A DNA stretch of 64,000 bases from Streptomyces fuscichromogenes. Lineage in GTDB: Bacteria; Actinomycetota; Actinomycetes; Streptomycetales; Streptomycetaceae. Made by a program: the position numbers and the translations under genes. The stretch is taken from NCBI RefSeq assembly GCF_014645815.1, contig NZ_BMML01000018.1:124001-188000 (forward strand). The letters run 5' to 3'. The notes beneath the pieces are model-generated. The model was given only the letters and a program-made list of their open reading frames with translations, was not told the origin of the DNA and ran no database searches. Below are positions 20,151-27,429 of the stretch, piece after piece. Each line of letters begins with the position of its first letter. Position 1 is the stretch's first letter.

Positions 20151-21030
20151 ACCCGTCGGCCGGGCTGGGATCGACGCTGCGGGCCGTGTGTGGCTGGTCG
20201 CGCAGTTCCCCGCGCCCCGTTGGGGCGCGGTCCAGGCCCCGTCTGATGGCGGCCTCCACCGCTGAATAGGCTCCGTCCGGCCGCTCCAGTTCGCAGGGAG
20301 CGGCCGGCATCAACGGCGGCTGGGCCATGAAGCGGGGGCGGGTGCCGTGGTGCGGCTGGGCCGCGTGCACCAGGAAGGGGTGGCAGAGGAAGACGTCGCC
20401 GGGGCGGCCGGTGGCATACGCGAGGGGGCGGTGCGCGGAGGCCTCGACGACCTGCGGGGCGATCTCCAGCATCGAGACGCCCTCCTCGCCGTACGGCTCC
20501 AGGACCGCCGGGACGTCCAGGTGCGAGCCGACCCGGATCCGGGTCGGCGCGTCCTGCCCGGTCACCTCGGAGAAGAGGAACAGCATCAGCAGCGCGCGGT
20601 CACGGGAGCGCAGGTTCGTGTGGTACCAGCGGGTCTCGACGCCGTCCGGGAGATAGCTGCCTTCGATGTGCCAGCCGGCGTCGTCCGGCTCCTGCGGGTG
20701 CGGGAACCGCAGCGGAAAACTCCCCAGCGAATACCGGGGTACCCAGCGGCCCTCGCCCACCAGCAGGTCGAACGCCCGGTGCAGCTCCGGGGAGTTGGCG
20801 GCCGCCGCGAACGGGCCCTGCGCCATGCCGCCCACCCACACCACGGGGTCCTGCCAACTGTCCGGGGCCTGCGGGTCGTACCCCGTCTCCCGCCACAGCA
20901 GCCGGGCGCAGTCCTCGGCGACGCGCGGCGGGAACGCGCCCTCGATCTTCACGAAACCGTCGGTCAGGAAGCGTGCCACCAACTCGTCGTCCACCGGGTC
21001 ATGGTGGACCCGGCGCCTTGCCGTCCGCAT
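20128..21030 (-). CDS. Phytanoyl-CoA dioxygenase (PhyH)-like Fe(II)/2-oxoglutarate oxygenase
   Basis: About 300 residues from ATG 21030 (MRTARRRVHHDPVDDELVAR); no strong ribosome site is seen, and a GTG at 20994 is possible. It opens with the PhyH-like FLTDGFVKIEGAFP and has a distal His in DVFLCHPFLVHAAQPHHGTRPRF; HIEGSYLPDG suggests the N-terminal metal His. The family hydroxylates small molecules or fatty acyl groups. The last 35 or so residues are encoded by the dispersed intergenic repeat, and the stop lies inside the 3' end of the GH6 gene, so the native C-terminus was probably shorter. Confidence 0.8.
   Translation of the reverse strand: MRTARRRVHHDPVDDELVARFLTDGFVKIEGAFPPRVAEDCARLLWRETGYDPQAPDSWQDPVVWVGGMAQGPFAAAANSPELHRAFDLLVGEGRWVPRYSLGSFPLRFPHPQEPDDAGWHIEGSYLPDGVETRWYHTNLRSRDRALLMLFLFSEVTGQDAPTRIRVGSHLDVPAVLEPYGEEGVSMLEIAPQVVEASAHRPLAYATGRPGDVFLCHPFLVHAAQPHHGTRPRFMAQPPLMPAAPCELERPDGAYSAVEAAIRRGLDRAPTGRGELRDQPHTARSVDPSPADGSTAAGTR
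20191..20228 (+). repeat. Dispersed intergenic repeat copy 3 (terminator-like)
   Basis: This copy has the core GGTCGCGCAGTTCCCCGCGC with GCGCCCC...GGGGCGC arms, 40 bases after the GH6 stop and in the same orientation relative to that gene as other copies. On the opposite strand it is read as the C-terminus of the PhyH-like protein. Confidence 0.8.
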
Positions 21031-21118
21031 CCGGTTTTTTGCCGCACCGGCAACAGGACTGGCCTCCGGGCGGTGTCCCGGCGCACGCTGGCGACACCCA
21101 GGACGAGAGGCTGACCCC

Positions 21119-22030
21119 ATGGCGCACGACCACCACCACGACCACCGGAGCACCCACTCCCACTCCCATGACCACGCCCGCTCGAACACCGACATCGACT
21201 GGGCCGAGATGGCCGGTCATCTGGAGTCCCAGGCGGAGCTCTTCGCACCCCTCTACGAGAGCGCGCTGGGCTGGCTCGGCCAGGAGGTCACCGAGCCGGG
21301 GCTGATCGTCGACGTCGGCAGCGGGCCCGGGGTGGTGTCGTGTCTGTTCGCCGAGGCGTTCCCGGGCGCGCGGGTGCTGGCCGTGGACGGCAGTGAACCG
21401 CTCCTCGACCGGGCCACGGCCCGTGCCGAGCGGCAGGGCGTGGCCGACCGCTTCGGTGTGCTGGCCGGTGAACTGCCTGGCGTCCTGGACCAGTTGGACT
21501 ACCCGGCGGATCTCCTCTGGGCCGGCCACAGCCTGCACCACCTCGGCGACCAGCGGGCCGCGCTCACCGCGTTCGGCGAGCGGCTGGCCCCCGGCGGCAC
21601 CCTGGCCATCCTCGAAGGGGGGCTGCCCAGCCGCTTCCTGCCCCGCGACGTCGGCATCGGCCGCCCCGGCCTCCAGGCACGGCTCGACGCGCTCCAGGAG
21701 AAGTGGTTCGAGCAGATGCGCGGCGAGCTCCCCGGCTCGGTCGCCGAGGCCGAGGACTGGCCGGCGCTGCTGAACTCCGCCGGGCTCAAGCACACCCGCA
21801 CCCGCAGCTTCCTCCTGGACCTGCCCGCCCCGGCCTCCGACCGGGCCCGCGCCTACGCCGCCGAGATCTTCTCCCGGCTGCGGGACTCGGTCACGGACGA
21901 CCTCGACGCCGAGGACCGGGCCGTCCTGGAGCGCCTCCTCGACCCGGCCGACCCCGCGAGCGTGCACCGCAGGTCCGACCTGTTCGTCCTCGGTGTCCGG
22001 ACCGTGCACACCGCGGTACGGCCCGCCTGA
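21119..22030 (+). CDS. Class I SAM-dependent methyltransferase with His-rich N-terminus
   Basis: This 303-residue protein opens with a His/Asp cluster (12 histidines in the first 21 residues or so), a likely metal-binding tail. A standard SAM-binding domain follows, with IVDVGSGPGVVSCLFAEAFP near residue 62 and LAPGGTLAILEGG near residue 160. The substrate is unknown. The His tail resembles those of metal-handling proteins, but no metallophore genes or Zur box are evident nearby. It diverges from the PhyH-like gene with an 88-base gap. Confidence 0.88.
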   Translation: MAHDHHHDHRSTHSHSHDHARSNTDIDWAEMAGHLESQAELFAPLYESALGWLGQEVTEPGLIVDVGSGPGVVSCLFAEAFPGARVLAVDGSEPLLDRATARAERQGVADRFGVLAGELPGVLDQLDYPADLLWAGHSLHHLGDQRAALTAFGERLAPGGTLAILEGGLPSRFLPRDVGIGRPGLQARLDALQEKWFEQMRGELPGSVAEAEDWPALLNSAGLKHTRTRSFLLDLPAPASDRARAYAAEIFSRLRDSVTDDLDAEDRAVLERLLDPADPASVHRRSDLFVLGVRTVHTAVRPA

Positions 22031-22032
22031 GC

Positions 22033-22071
22033 GGTCCCGTAAGGGGCGCGGGGAACCGCGCGACCAGCCAC
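22033..22071 (-). repeat. Dispersed intergenic repeat copy 4
   Basis: On the minus strand it reads GGTCGCGCGGTTCCCCGCGC and then a weakened CCCC arm. The orientation fits the minus-strand chitosanase gene, which stops 122 bases before it. The left hairpin arm is degraded compared with the other copies. Confidence 0.65.
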
Positions 22072-22192
22072 GACGGTGCCGCGGTCGGCATACCGCTGCC
22101 GGGCGCGGCGCGCCACAGCGGCCCGGTACCTCGTGGTACCGGGCCGCCCGCCCTCCCCGGGCCGGTGGTGGCGCGAGAGCGCCGCGGGGACG

Positions 22193-22888
22193 TCAGTTGG
22201 CGGCGATGAACTGCTTGGCCAGCTGGTCACCGAGGGTCACGGCCGCGCTGTGGCTCTCGATGGGGGAGACCTTGGAGTTCTTGAACAGGATGTACGTCAC
22301 GCCCGAGTCGGCGCCGCCGGTCGCCGGGTCGGGGTCTATGCCGAGTGCCTTGGCGGTGGCGTACGAGGCCTCGCCGATGATCTTCGTGGGACCGGTGTCG
22401 CCGACCACCGCGTACTCGACCTTGTTGTTGTAGATCACGGCGACCACTCCGCCGCCCTTGATGCCGGCACTGGAGTAGTTCCAGATGCTGCTGGAGCTGG
22501 GGACCACGATGTACGGCAGCGACTCGGACTTGAGCGGCTTGCCGTCGGACTGGTGGAAGGCGGTGTCGTCCTGGTACCAGGGGTCGCGGTCCTCATTGCA
22601 GTTGGTGGTGCGCTGCCCGTCGCAGTCGATGTCCATGTCGGCCTTCCAGAAGACCGCGCCGTTCTTGCCGCAGACGGGGATCGTGGCCGACGTCTCGTCG
22701 TCGGTCTTGTACTTGCCGCTGGAGATCTGGGAACAGGACGTCACCTTGGCGAGCAGGCTCGCCGCGCTGACCGAGCCCTCCTGGGCGGACTTCGGGACGG
22801 CGGCGCCGGACGCGCTGGCGGGAAGCACTCCGGCGGCGAGCAGTGCGGCCCCGGAGGCCGCGGCAAGGGTCAGTGTTCGGATGCGCAC
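22193..22888 (-). CDS. Secreted GH75 chitosanase
   Basis: This 231-residue secreted enzyme starts at GTG (MRIRTLTLAAASGAAL), with AAGGGGACC upstream, and has a signal peptide ending near residue 28. The GH75 fold is recognised from VFWKADMDIDCDGQ and from GDTGPTKIIGEAS, where Asp164 and Glu173 are nine residues apart, as are the catalytic Asp and Glu of fungal GH75 chitosanases. It hydrolyses chitosan in the medium. A perfect palindrome, AGGAAAGTTTCCT, sits 22 bases upstream of the start. Confidence 0.92.
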   Translation of the reverse strand: MRIRTLTLAAASGAALLAAGVLPASASGAAVPKSAQEGSVSAASLLAKVTSCSQISSGKYKTDDETSATIPVCGKNGAVFWKADMDIDCDGQRTTNCNEDRDPWYQDDTAFHQSDGKPLKSESLPYIVVPSSSSIWNYSSAGIKGGGVVAVIYNNKVEYAVVGDTGPTKIIGEASYATAKALGIDPDPATGGADSGVTYILFKNSKVSPIESHSAAVTLGDQLAKQFIAAN

Positions 22889-22909
22889 TGTGGGGGGTCC
22901 CCTTCTGTT

Positions 22910-22922
22910 AGGAAAGTTTCCT
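22910..22922. promoter_or_regulatory. AGGAAAGTTTCCT palindrome upstream of chitosanase
   Basis: Six-base perfect arms with a one-base centre lie directly upstream of the chitosanase start. Streptomyces chitosanase genes are known to carry short palindromic operators bound by a ROK-type repressor (CsnR). This sequence is of that general form, but identity to the described box was not checked. Confidence 0.65.
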
Positions 22923-23115
22923 GACTGGGTGTCGTACAAGGTGGACCCGGCTGCATGTCCGCGTCAAGCCCTGGATGTCAACTCGGCTGTTTAATGCACA
23001 TTGCGGTGATATGCCCCCCGGGGAACACTGGTGGGGCAGAACATTTCGGATATATACGCAGGAGCCGTGCGGAGGTTGAGCGGTGGCTCCAGTGGCTCCT
23101 GGGAGGCGAGGGGTC

Positions 23116-23727
23116 ATGTTCGTGCGCACGGTGTACGTCACCGGCGATCCGGCGAAGGTCGAGGCCGCCATCAGGTCCCTGAACAGCCAGGGGCGTGAAC
23201 TGCTCGAAGAACGTCCCGACTACCGGGGCGCGGACGTCGTCGTCGACCGGGAGCTGGGCAAACTGGTCGCGGTGAGCTGGTGGGGCTCCGAGGAGGCCCG
23301 GCGCAACAGCGACCAGGTGATGCGCGAGCGGCGCAGGCCGATGCTGGAGCCGTTCGCGGGCACCGTTGCCGTGGACAACTACGAGGTGGCCCTCTTCCAC
23401 GCGGTGCAGCCGCCGAGGTCGGGCGGCGGTATGCGTTCCACCCGGGTGGAGTTCGACCCCGCCGACACGGACCTGTTCGCCGACACCTTCCGGGCCTCGG
23501 CGATACCCCGGCTCGAAGCGCTCCCCGGCTTCGCCCGCTGCTCCGTCTTCGTCGACCGGCGGCGGGGCCGGGGCGTGGTCGGCTCGCTCTTCGTCGACCG
23601 CGCCTCGATGGTCGCCTCACGGGCCGGTCAGGCGTCGGCCCGGCGCGCCGACGCCGCCAAGGCGCGGGTGACCGTGGTCGGCCTGGAGGAGTTCGAGGTC
23701 GTCCACGCGGACGTACGCCCCGACTGA
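23116..23727 (+). CDS. Conserved protein of unknown function, possible duplicated alpha-beta barrel
   Basis: This 203-residue soluble protein has no signal peptide or membrane segment. Its two halves look related: each has a beta-rich start (FVRTVYVTGDP; STRVEFDPADT), a segment like PDYRGADVVVDRELGKLVAVSWW, or GFARCSVFVDRRRGRGVVGSLF, and a following helix. Such repeats recall the dimeric alpha-beta barrel (ABM) fold. The ATG follows GGGAGGCGAGGGG. I do not recognise a specific function. Confidence 0.7.
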   Translation: MFVRTVYVTGDPAKVEAAIRSLNSQGRELLEERPDYRGADVVVDRELGKLVAVSWWGSEEARRNSDQVMRERRRPMLEPFAGTVAVDNYEVALFHAVQPPRSGGGMRSTRVEFDPADTDLFADTFRASAIPRLEALPGFARCSVFVDRRRGRGVVGSLFVDRASMVASRAGQASARRADAAKARVTVVGLEEFEVVHADVRPD

Positions 23728-23758
23728 CCTGCCCCGCACGGGAGTCGGGGAACGCGAA

Positions 23759-23792
23759 CGGCCGTCCCGCCGTACGTACGGCGGAACGGCCG
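23759..23792. terminator. Bidirectional stem-loop between converging genes
   Basis: An 18-base perfect palindrome, CCGCCGTACGTACGGCGG, is flanked by outer arms CGGCCGT and ACGGCCG. It lies between the ABM-like gene and the aldo/keto reductase gene, which converge. Confidence 0.8.
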
Positions 23793-23834
23793 GGGCGGCC
23801 CGAGCCCTCGCCCGGTCCTTGCCGAGGTCTTCGC

Positions 23835-24671
23835 TCAGACCACGTCGAAGGCCGCGGGGTTCGGGCCGATGCGCCGGTCCTCGTTGAGCGCGCTGATCGC
23901 CGCGAGGTCCTCGGTGTCCAGGCTGAAGTCGAACACCGTGATGTTCTCCTTGATCCGGGACGGCGTCACGGACTTCGGGATCACCACGTTGCCCAGCTGG
24001 AGGTGCCAGCGGAGCACGATCTGGGCCGGGGTGCGGTTGTGCTTCTGCGCGATCGCGACGATCGCCGGTACGTCCAGCAGTCCCTTGCCCTGGCCGAGCG
24101 GCGACCAGGCCTCGGTGGCGATGCCCTGCTCCTCGTGGAACTCGCGGGCCGCGTGCTGCTGGAGGTGCGGGTGCAGCTCGATCTGGTTGACCGCCGGGAT
24201 GACCGAGGTCTCCGCGATCAGCCGCTCCAGGTGCTCCGGGAGGAAGTTGGAGACACCGATCGCCTTGACCCGGCCGTCGGCGTACAGCTTCTCGAACGCC
24301 TTGTACGAGTCGAGGTACTTGTCCCGGGCCGGCAGCGGCCAGTGGATGAGGTACAGGTCCAGGTGGTCCAGACCCAGCTTCGCCAGTGACGTGTCGAAGG
24401 CGCGCAGCGTGGCGTCGTACCCCTGGTCGGCGTTCCAGAGCTTGGTGGTGACGAAGATGTCCTCGCGCGGTACGCCGGAGGCGGCGATCGCCTTGCCGGT
24501 GCCCGCCTCGTTGCCGTAGATCGCCGCTGTGTCGATGCTGCGGTACCCGGCCTCCAATGCCGTGGCGACGGCCCGCTCGGCCTCGTCGTCCGGCACCTGC
24601 CACACGCCGAAGCCCAGCTGGGGCATCTCGACGCCGTTGTTGAGGATTTTCGGGGGGACCTTGCTGCTCAC
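23835..24671 (-). CDS. Aldo/keto reductase (2,5-diketo-D-gluconate reductase-like)
   Basis: This 278-residue NADPH-dependent reductase shows the catalytic tetrad context: DTAAIYGNE (Asp, Tyr), VTTKLW (Lys) and LIHWPLP (His). The C-terminal NADPH-binding stretch VIPKSVTPSRIKENI is typical. It starts at GTG after AAGGATCG. It is close to the DkgA/DkgB group that reduces keto sugars and small aldehydes. It diverges from the PQQ/glycan operon, and a keto-sugar role could be related to it, but this is speculation. Confidence 0.93.
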   Translation of the reverse strand: MSSKVPPKILNNGVEMPQLGFGVWQVPDDEAERAVATALEAGYRSIDTAAIYGNEAGTGKAIAASGVPREDIFVTTKLWNADQGYDATLRAFDTSLAKLGLDHLDLYLIHWPLPARDKYLDSYKAFEKLYADGRVKAIGVSNFLPEHLERLIAETSVIPAVNQIELHPHLQQHAAREFHEEQGIATEAWSPLGQGKGLLDVPAIVAIAQKHNRTPAQIVLRWHLQLGNVVIPKSVTPSRIKENITVFDFSLDTEDLAAISALNEDRRIGPNPAAFDVV

Positions 24672-24912
24672 GAGCTCTCGATCCTTAGGTTGTCGACAGG
24701 TGGTACTCCCATCGTCAACGATCACCGGCCCCGATGCATTCCTGACCGTGGAATCCGCCGGAACTGACCGCTGGGTCAGCCACTGCGGGCGGAGATTGGC
24801 CGGAAACGCATCCGACGTTATTGGTCGGGACCATTGACCTCGGCCGGTTTCTGCCGCGACTCTGGTGCGCATCGTCGGACGTATCACTGAACCCGGTGCA
24901 GAGATGTGAACA

Positions 24913-24943
24913 TCCCTGTGGGTCTCCCGACCGATCCCTGTGA
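24913..24943 (+). promoter_or_regulatory. Two direct repeats ATCCCTGTG upstream of pqqA
   Basis: Identical 9-mers lie at 24913-24921 and 24935-24943, with starts exactly 22 bases apart, about two helical turns. They lie 61-91 bases before the pqqA start. This arrangement suits a dimeric activator or repressor of the operon. Confidence 0.5.
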
Positions 24944-24945
24944 AA

Positions 24946-24961
24946 GAGAGACCTCTCTCTG
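24946..24961. promoter_or_regulatory. Inverted repeat AGAGAGA-CC-TCTCTCT upstream of pqqA
   Basis: Seven-base perfect arms with a two-base centre end 42 bases before pqqA. It could be an operator overlapping the promoter or an element in the leader RNA; no clear -10/-35 pair was recognised. Confidence 0.45.
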
Positions 24962-25003
24962 TGCTCTGAGACCCCCCAACCTCAGGAAAGCAGGTAAGCG
25001 CCC

Positions 25004-25144
25004 ATGAACGAGACGACCTCCGAGGAACGGCAGCCGGAAGCCGCCGCTCGGCAGACATCCGATGAAAAGGTCTGGCGAAGCCCTGGTTACCAGGTCGTGG
25101 AGACCGCCCTGGAAGTGACCGGCTACGCCCTCGGCGACCGCTGA
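25004..25144 (+). CDS. pqqA: PqqA, PQQ precursor peptide
   Basis: This 46-residue peptide starts at ATG 25004, downstream of AGGAAAGCAGG. Its C-terminal third matches PqqA: a Trp-Arg-Ser-Pro-Gly-Tyr stretch is followed by LEVTGYALGDR, where Glu37 and Tyr41 have the invariant E-x3-Y spacing of the residues crosslinked by PqqE to build pyrroloquinoline quinone. The leader (about residues 1-23) is longer and more acidic than in the 23-29-residue proteobacterial peptides. pqqC, pqqD and pqqE follow immediately. A dedicated PqqF/PqqG protease was not seen. Confidence 0.9.
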   Translation: MNETTSEERQPEAAARQTSDEKVWRSPGYQVVETALEVTGYALGDR

Positions 25145-25163
25145 TCCGCCCGGGCGGACCGCC

Positions 25164-25937
25164 ATGACCGCCACCGCCACCGCCGCCGTCCCGGCCGTCC
25201 GCTCCGGGACGGCCGCCGGCCCCTGGCCGGTCCCGGAGTTCACCGAACGGCTGCGTGCCGTCACCGCCGACCGCTACCACGACCGGCATCCCTTCAACCA
25301 GCGCATGCACCAAGGTGAGTTGACCCCGGCCGAACTGCGCCGCTGGATCACCAACCGCTTCCACTACCAGCGGCACATCCCCGTCAAGGACGCCCTGATC
25401 CTCGCCAAGCTCGACCGGCCCGCGCTGCGCCGTCCATGGCTGCGCCGCATCCGCGACCACGACGGCGCCGCCGACGGCGAGGGCGGCATCGAGCGCTGGC
25501 TGCGCCTCGGCGAGGCGGCCGGCCTGCCCCGCGAACAGCTCTGGGACAGCTCCCGGGTGCTGCCCGGGGTGCGCTTCGCGGTCGAGGGGTACGTCACCTT
25601 CTGCCGCCTGCGCCCCGCGCTGGACGCGGTCGCCGCCTCGCTCACCGAGCTGTCCGCACCCGGTCTGATGCGCACCCGCATCGCCGCCTTCGAACGCCAC
25701 TACCCGTGGATCGACCCGGCCGGCCTCGCCTACTTCCGCACCCGCGTCGACCAGGGCGCCCGGGACGGCGCGGAGGCCCTCGCGCTGGTCCTGGACTGGG
25801 CCCGCACCCGCGAGGAGCAGCAACGCGCGCTCGCCGCGCTCGCCTACAAGTGCGAGGTGCTGTGGGCGCTGCTCGACGCGGTGGACCGGGGGGACACCGG
25901 GGCGCCGGACGACGCCCCGGACGGCGGTCGGCCATGA
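25164..25937 (+). CDS. pqqC: PqqC, pyrroloquinoline-quinone synthase
   Basis: This 257-residue protein belongs to the TENA/PqqC helical family. PqqC carries out the last step, ring closure and eight-electron oxidation of AHQQ to PQQ. The signature YHDRHPFNQRMHQGELTPAELRRW and the following RFHYQRHIPVKDA are typical of the active-site helices. It starts 19 bases after pqqA, and its stop overlaps the pqqD ATG (ATGA). The C-terminus is slightly extended by an Asp/Gly/Pro tail. Confidence 0.94.
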   Translation: MTATATAAVPAVRSGTAAGPWPVPEFTERLRAVTADRYHDRHPFNQRMHQGELTPAELRRWITNRFHYQRHIPVKDALILAKLDRPALRRPWLRRIRDHDGAADGEGGIERWLRLGEAAGLPREQLWDSSRVLPGVRFAVEGYVTFCRLRPALDAVAASLTELSAPGLMRTRIAAFERHYPWIDPAGLAYFRTRVDQGARDGAEALALVLDWARTREEQQRALAALAYKCEVLWALLDAVDRGDTGAPDDAPDGGRP

Positions 25938-26188
25938 CCTGGCGGCCCGTCCTCGCCCGCACGGTCGCACTGCGTCATGACCGGGTGCGCGACACCGATC
26001 TGTTGCTGCTGCCCGAGCGCGTGGTCGTGCTGCACGGCCGGGCGGGCGGTGTGCTCCGGCTGTGCGACGGCAGCCGGGCGGTACCCGAGATCGTCGCCGT
26101 ACTCTCCGCCGCGTTCCCGGGCGCCCCGGTCGCGGCCGAGGTGCCGGAGTTCCTGTCCGCGTTACGGAAGGAGGGGTGGCTGCGATGA
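25934..26188 (+). CDS. pqqD: PqqD, PqqA-binding chaperone (RRE protein)
   Basis: This 84-residue protein matches PqqD, the prototype RiPP-recognition element that binds PqqA and presents it to the radical SAM enzyme PqqE. The strands RHDRVRDTDLLLLPERVVVLHGRAGGVLRLCDG and the helix VPEIVAVLSAAFPG fit the family. Start and stop overlap the neighbouring genes (ATGA on both sides), so the three products are probably made in fixed proportion. Confidence 0.93.
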   Translation: MTWRPVLARTVALRHDRVRDTDLLLLPERVVVLHGRAGGVLRLCDGSRAVPEIVAVLSAAFPGAPVAAEVPEFLSALRKEGWLR

Positions 26189-27429
26189 CCGCCGTCGAGC
26201 CACCGTGGGCACTGCTCGCCGAGCTCACGCATGCCTGTCCGCTCCGCTGCGGGTACTGCTCGAACCCGGTCCGACTGATCGGTCGGTCAGTGGAGTTGGG
26301 GTCCGGGGAGTGGGCCGAGGTGTTCCGGCAGGCCGGTGAGCTGGGCGTCGTCCAGACCCATCTGTCCGGTGGCGAGCCGCTGCTCAGACGGGACCTGCCC
26401 GAGCTGGTCGCCGCCGCCGACACCGCGGGCCTGCACACCCAGCTGGTCACCAGCGGGGTCGGGCTGACCGAGCGGCGGCTGGCCGGACTGGTCGGCGCCG
26501 GACTGCGCGGGGTGCAGCTGTCCGTGCAGCACGCGGAGCCGACGGCCGCCGAACGCATCGCCGGCGCCCACTCGTTCGCGGCCAAGGAACGCGCGGCCGG
26601 GCTGATCCGGGCGGCGGGCCTGCCCTTCGGCCTGAACGTCGTCCTGCACCGGGGCAACCTCGACGCCGTCGAGGAGCTGATCGCCCTCGGCGTGGCCTGG
26701 GGCGCGGACCGGATCGAGCTGGCCAACACCCAGTACCACGGCTGGGCGGCCCGCAACCGCGCCGCCCTGCTGCCGGAGCCCGGACAGGTCGAACGAGCCC
26801 GGGAGACGGTCCTGCGGTGGCGGCGCCGCCTGGACGAACCGGAACTGGTGTGGGTCGCCCCCGACCTCCTCACCGGCACGGCGAAGCCGTGTATGGGCGG
26901 CTGGGGCCGGATCTCGCTCACCGTGGCCCCCGACGGCACCGTCCTGCCCTGCCCGGCCGCGGCCACCCTGCCGGGCCTCGACCCGCCCAACGTCAAGGAC
27001 CGCCGACTCGCCTGGATCTGGCGGGAGTCCACCGCCTTCAACGCCTACCGGGGCGAGTCCTGGATGCGCGAGCCCTGCCGTGGCTGCGCCCTGCGCACCA
27101 CCGACTTCGGCGGCTGCCGCTGCCAGGCGTACGCGCTCACCGGCGACGCCCGCAACCCCGACCCGGCCTGCCACCACGCCCCCGACCACCACCTCGTCCC
27201 CCTACGACGAACCTCCACCGCCGCCACGCACCGAGAAACACCAGCAGAAACCCGCCGAGAGGCCCGCCGGGAAGCCCTCATGGAGCCTCCCGGAGAGCCC
27301 CGCAGGGAGGTCCGCCGGGAAGCCCCCGTGGAGCCCCCTGGAGAAGTCCACAGGCAAGCCCACAGAGAAGTCCTCGGAGAAGCCCACAGAGAAGCCCACA
27401 GAGAAGTCCTCGGAGAAGGAGGAGCATGA
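26185..27429 (+). CDS. pqqE: PqqE, radical SAM enzyme, with a repetitive C-terminal tail
   Basis: This 414-residue protein has the radical SAM motif Cys18-x3-Cys22-x2-Cys25 in THACPLRCGYC. Its C-terminal SPASM-type Cys set includes CMGGWGR, PCPAA and CRGCALRTTDFGGCRCQA. PqqE forms the Glu-Tyr carbon-carbon bond in PqqA. Known enzymes are about 360-390 residues; here roughly 65 extra residues rich in Arg, Glu and Pro follow, encoded by 12-base repeats. The stop overlaps the ATG of the GH105 gene, physically coupling PQQ synthesis to glycan degradation. Confidence 0.93.
   Translation: MTAVEPPWALLAELTHACPLRCGYCSNPVRLIGRSVELGSGEWAEVFRQAGELGVVQTHLSGGEPLLRRDLPELVAAADTAGLHTQLVTSGVGLTERRLAGLVGAGLRGVQLSVQHAEPTAAERIAGAHSFAAKERAAGLIRAAGLPFGLNVVLHRGNLDAVEELIALGVAWGADRIELANTQYHGWAARNRAALLPEPGQVERARETVLRWRRRLDEPELVWVAPDLLTGTAKPCMGGWGRISLTVAPDGTVLPCPAAATLPGLDPPNVKDRRLAWIWRESTAFNAYRGESWMREPCRGCALRTTDFGGCRCQAYALTGDARNPDPACHHAPDHHLVPLRRTSTAATHRETPAETRREARREALMEPPGEPRREVRREAPVEPPGEVHRQAHREVLGEAHREAHREVLGEGGA
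27301..27420 (+). repeat. 12-base-period direct repeats in the pqqE 3' end
   Basis: Units such as CACAGAGAAGCC, CACAGAGAAGTC and CTCGGAGAAGCC alternate, encoding repeated His/Pro-Arg-Glu-x motifs (AHRE, VLGE). The last 60 bases are nearly perfect and earlier units are diverged. It is in frame and adds a charged tail to PqqE. Confidence 0.85.

Noticed and set aside
25004..25144. PqqA-like peptide as a precursor of a different RiPP
   Set aside because: The E-x3-Y core together with adjacent pqqC, and a PQQ-type dehydrogenase in the same operon, makes PQQ the simplest reading; a PQQ-unrelated product is not excluded.
26287..27192. Antisense frame opposite pqqE
   Set aside because: It is a shadow of the pqqE codons; no motif is found.
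27301..27420. CRISPR-like repeat array in the pqqE 3' end
   Set aside because: The period is 12 bases with no unique spacers, the repeats are in frame within coding sequence, and no cas genes are present.
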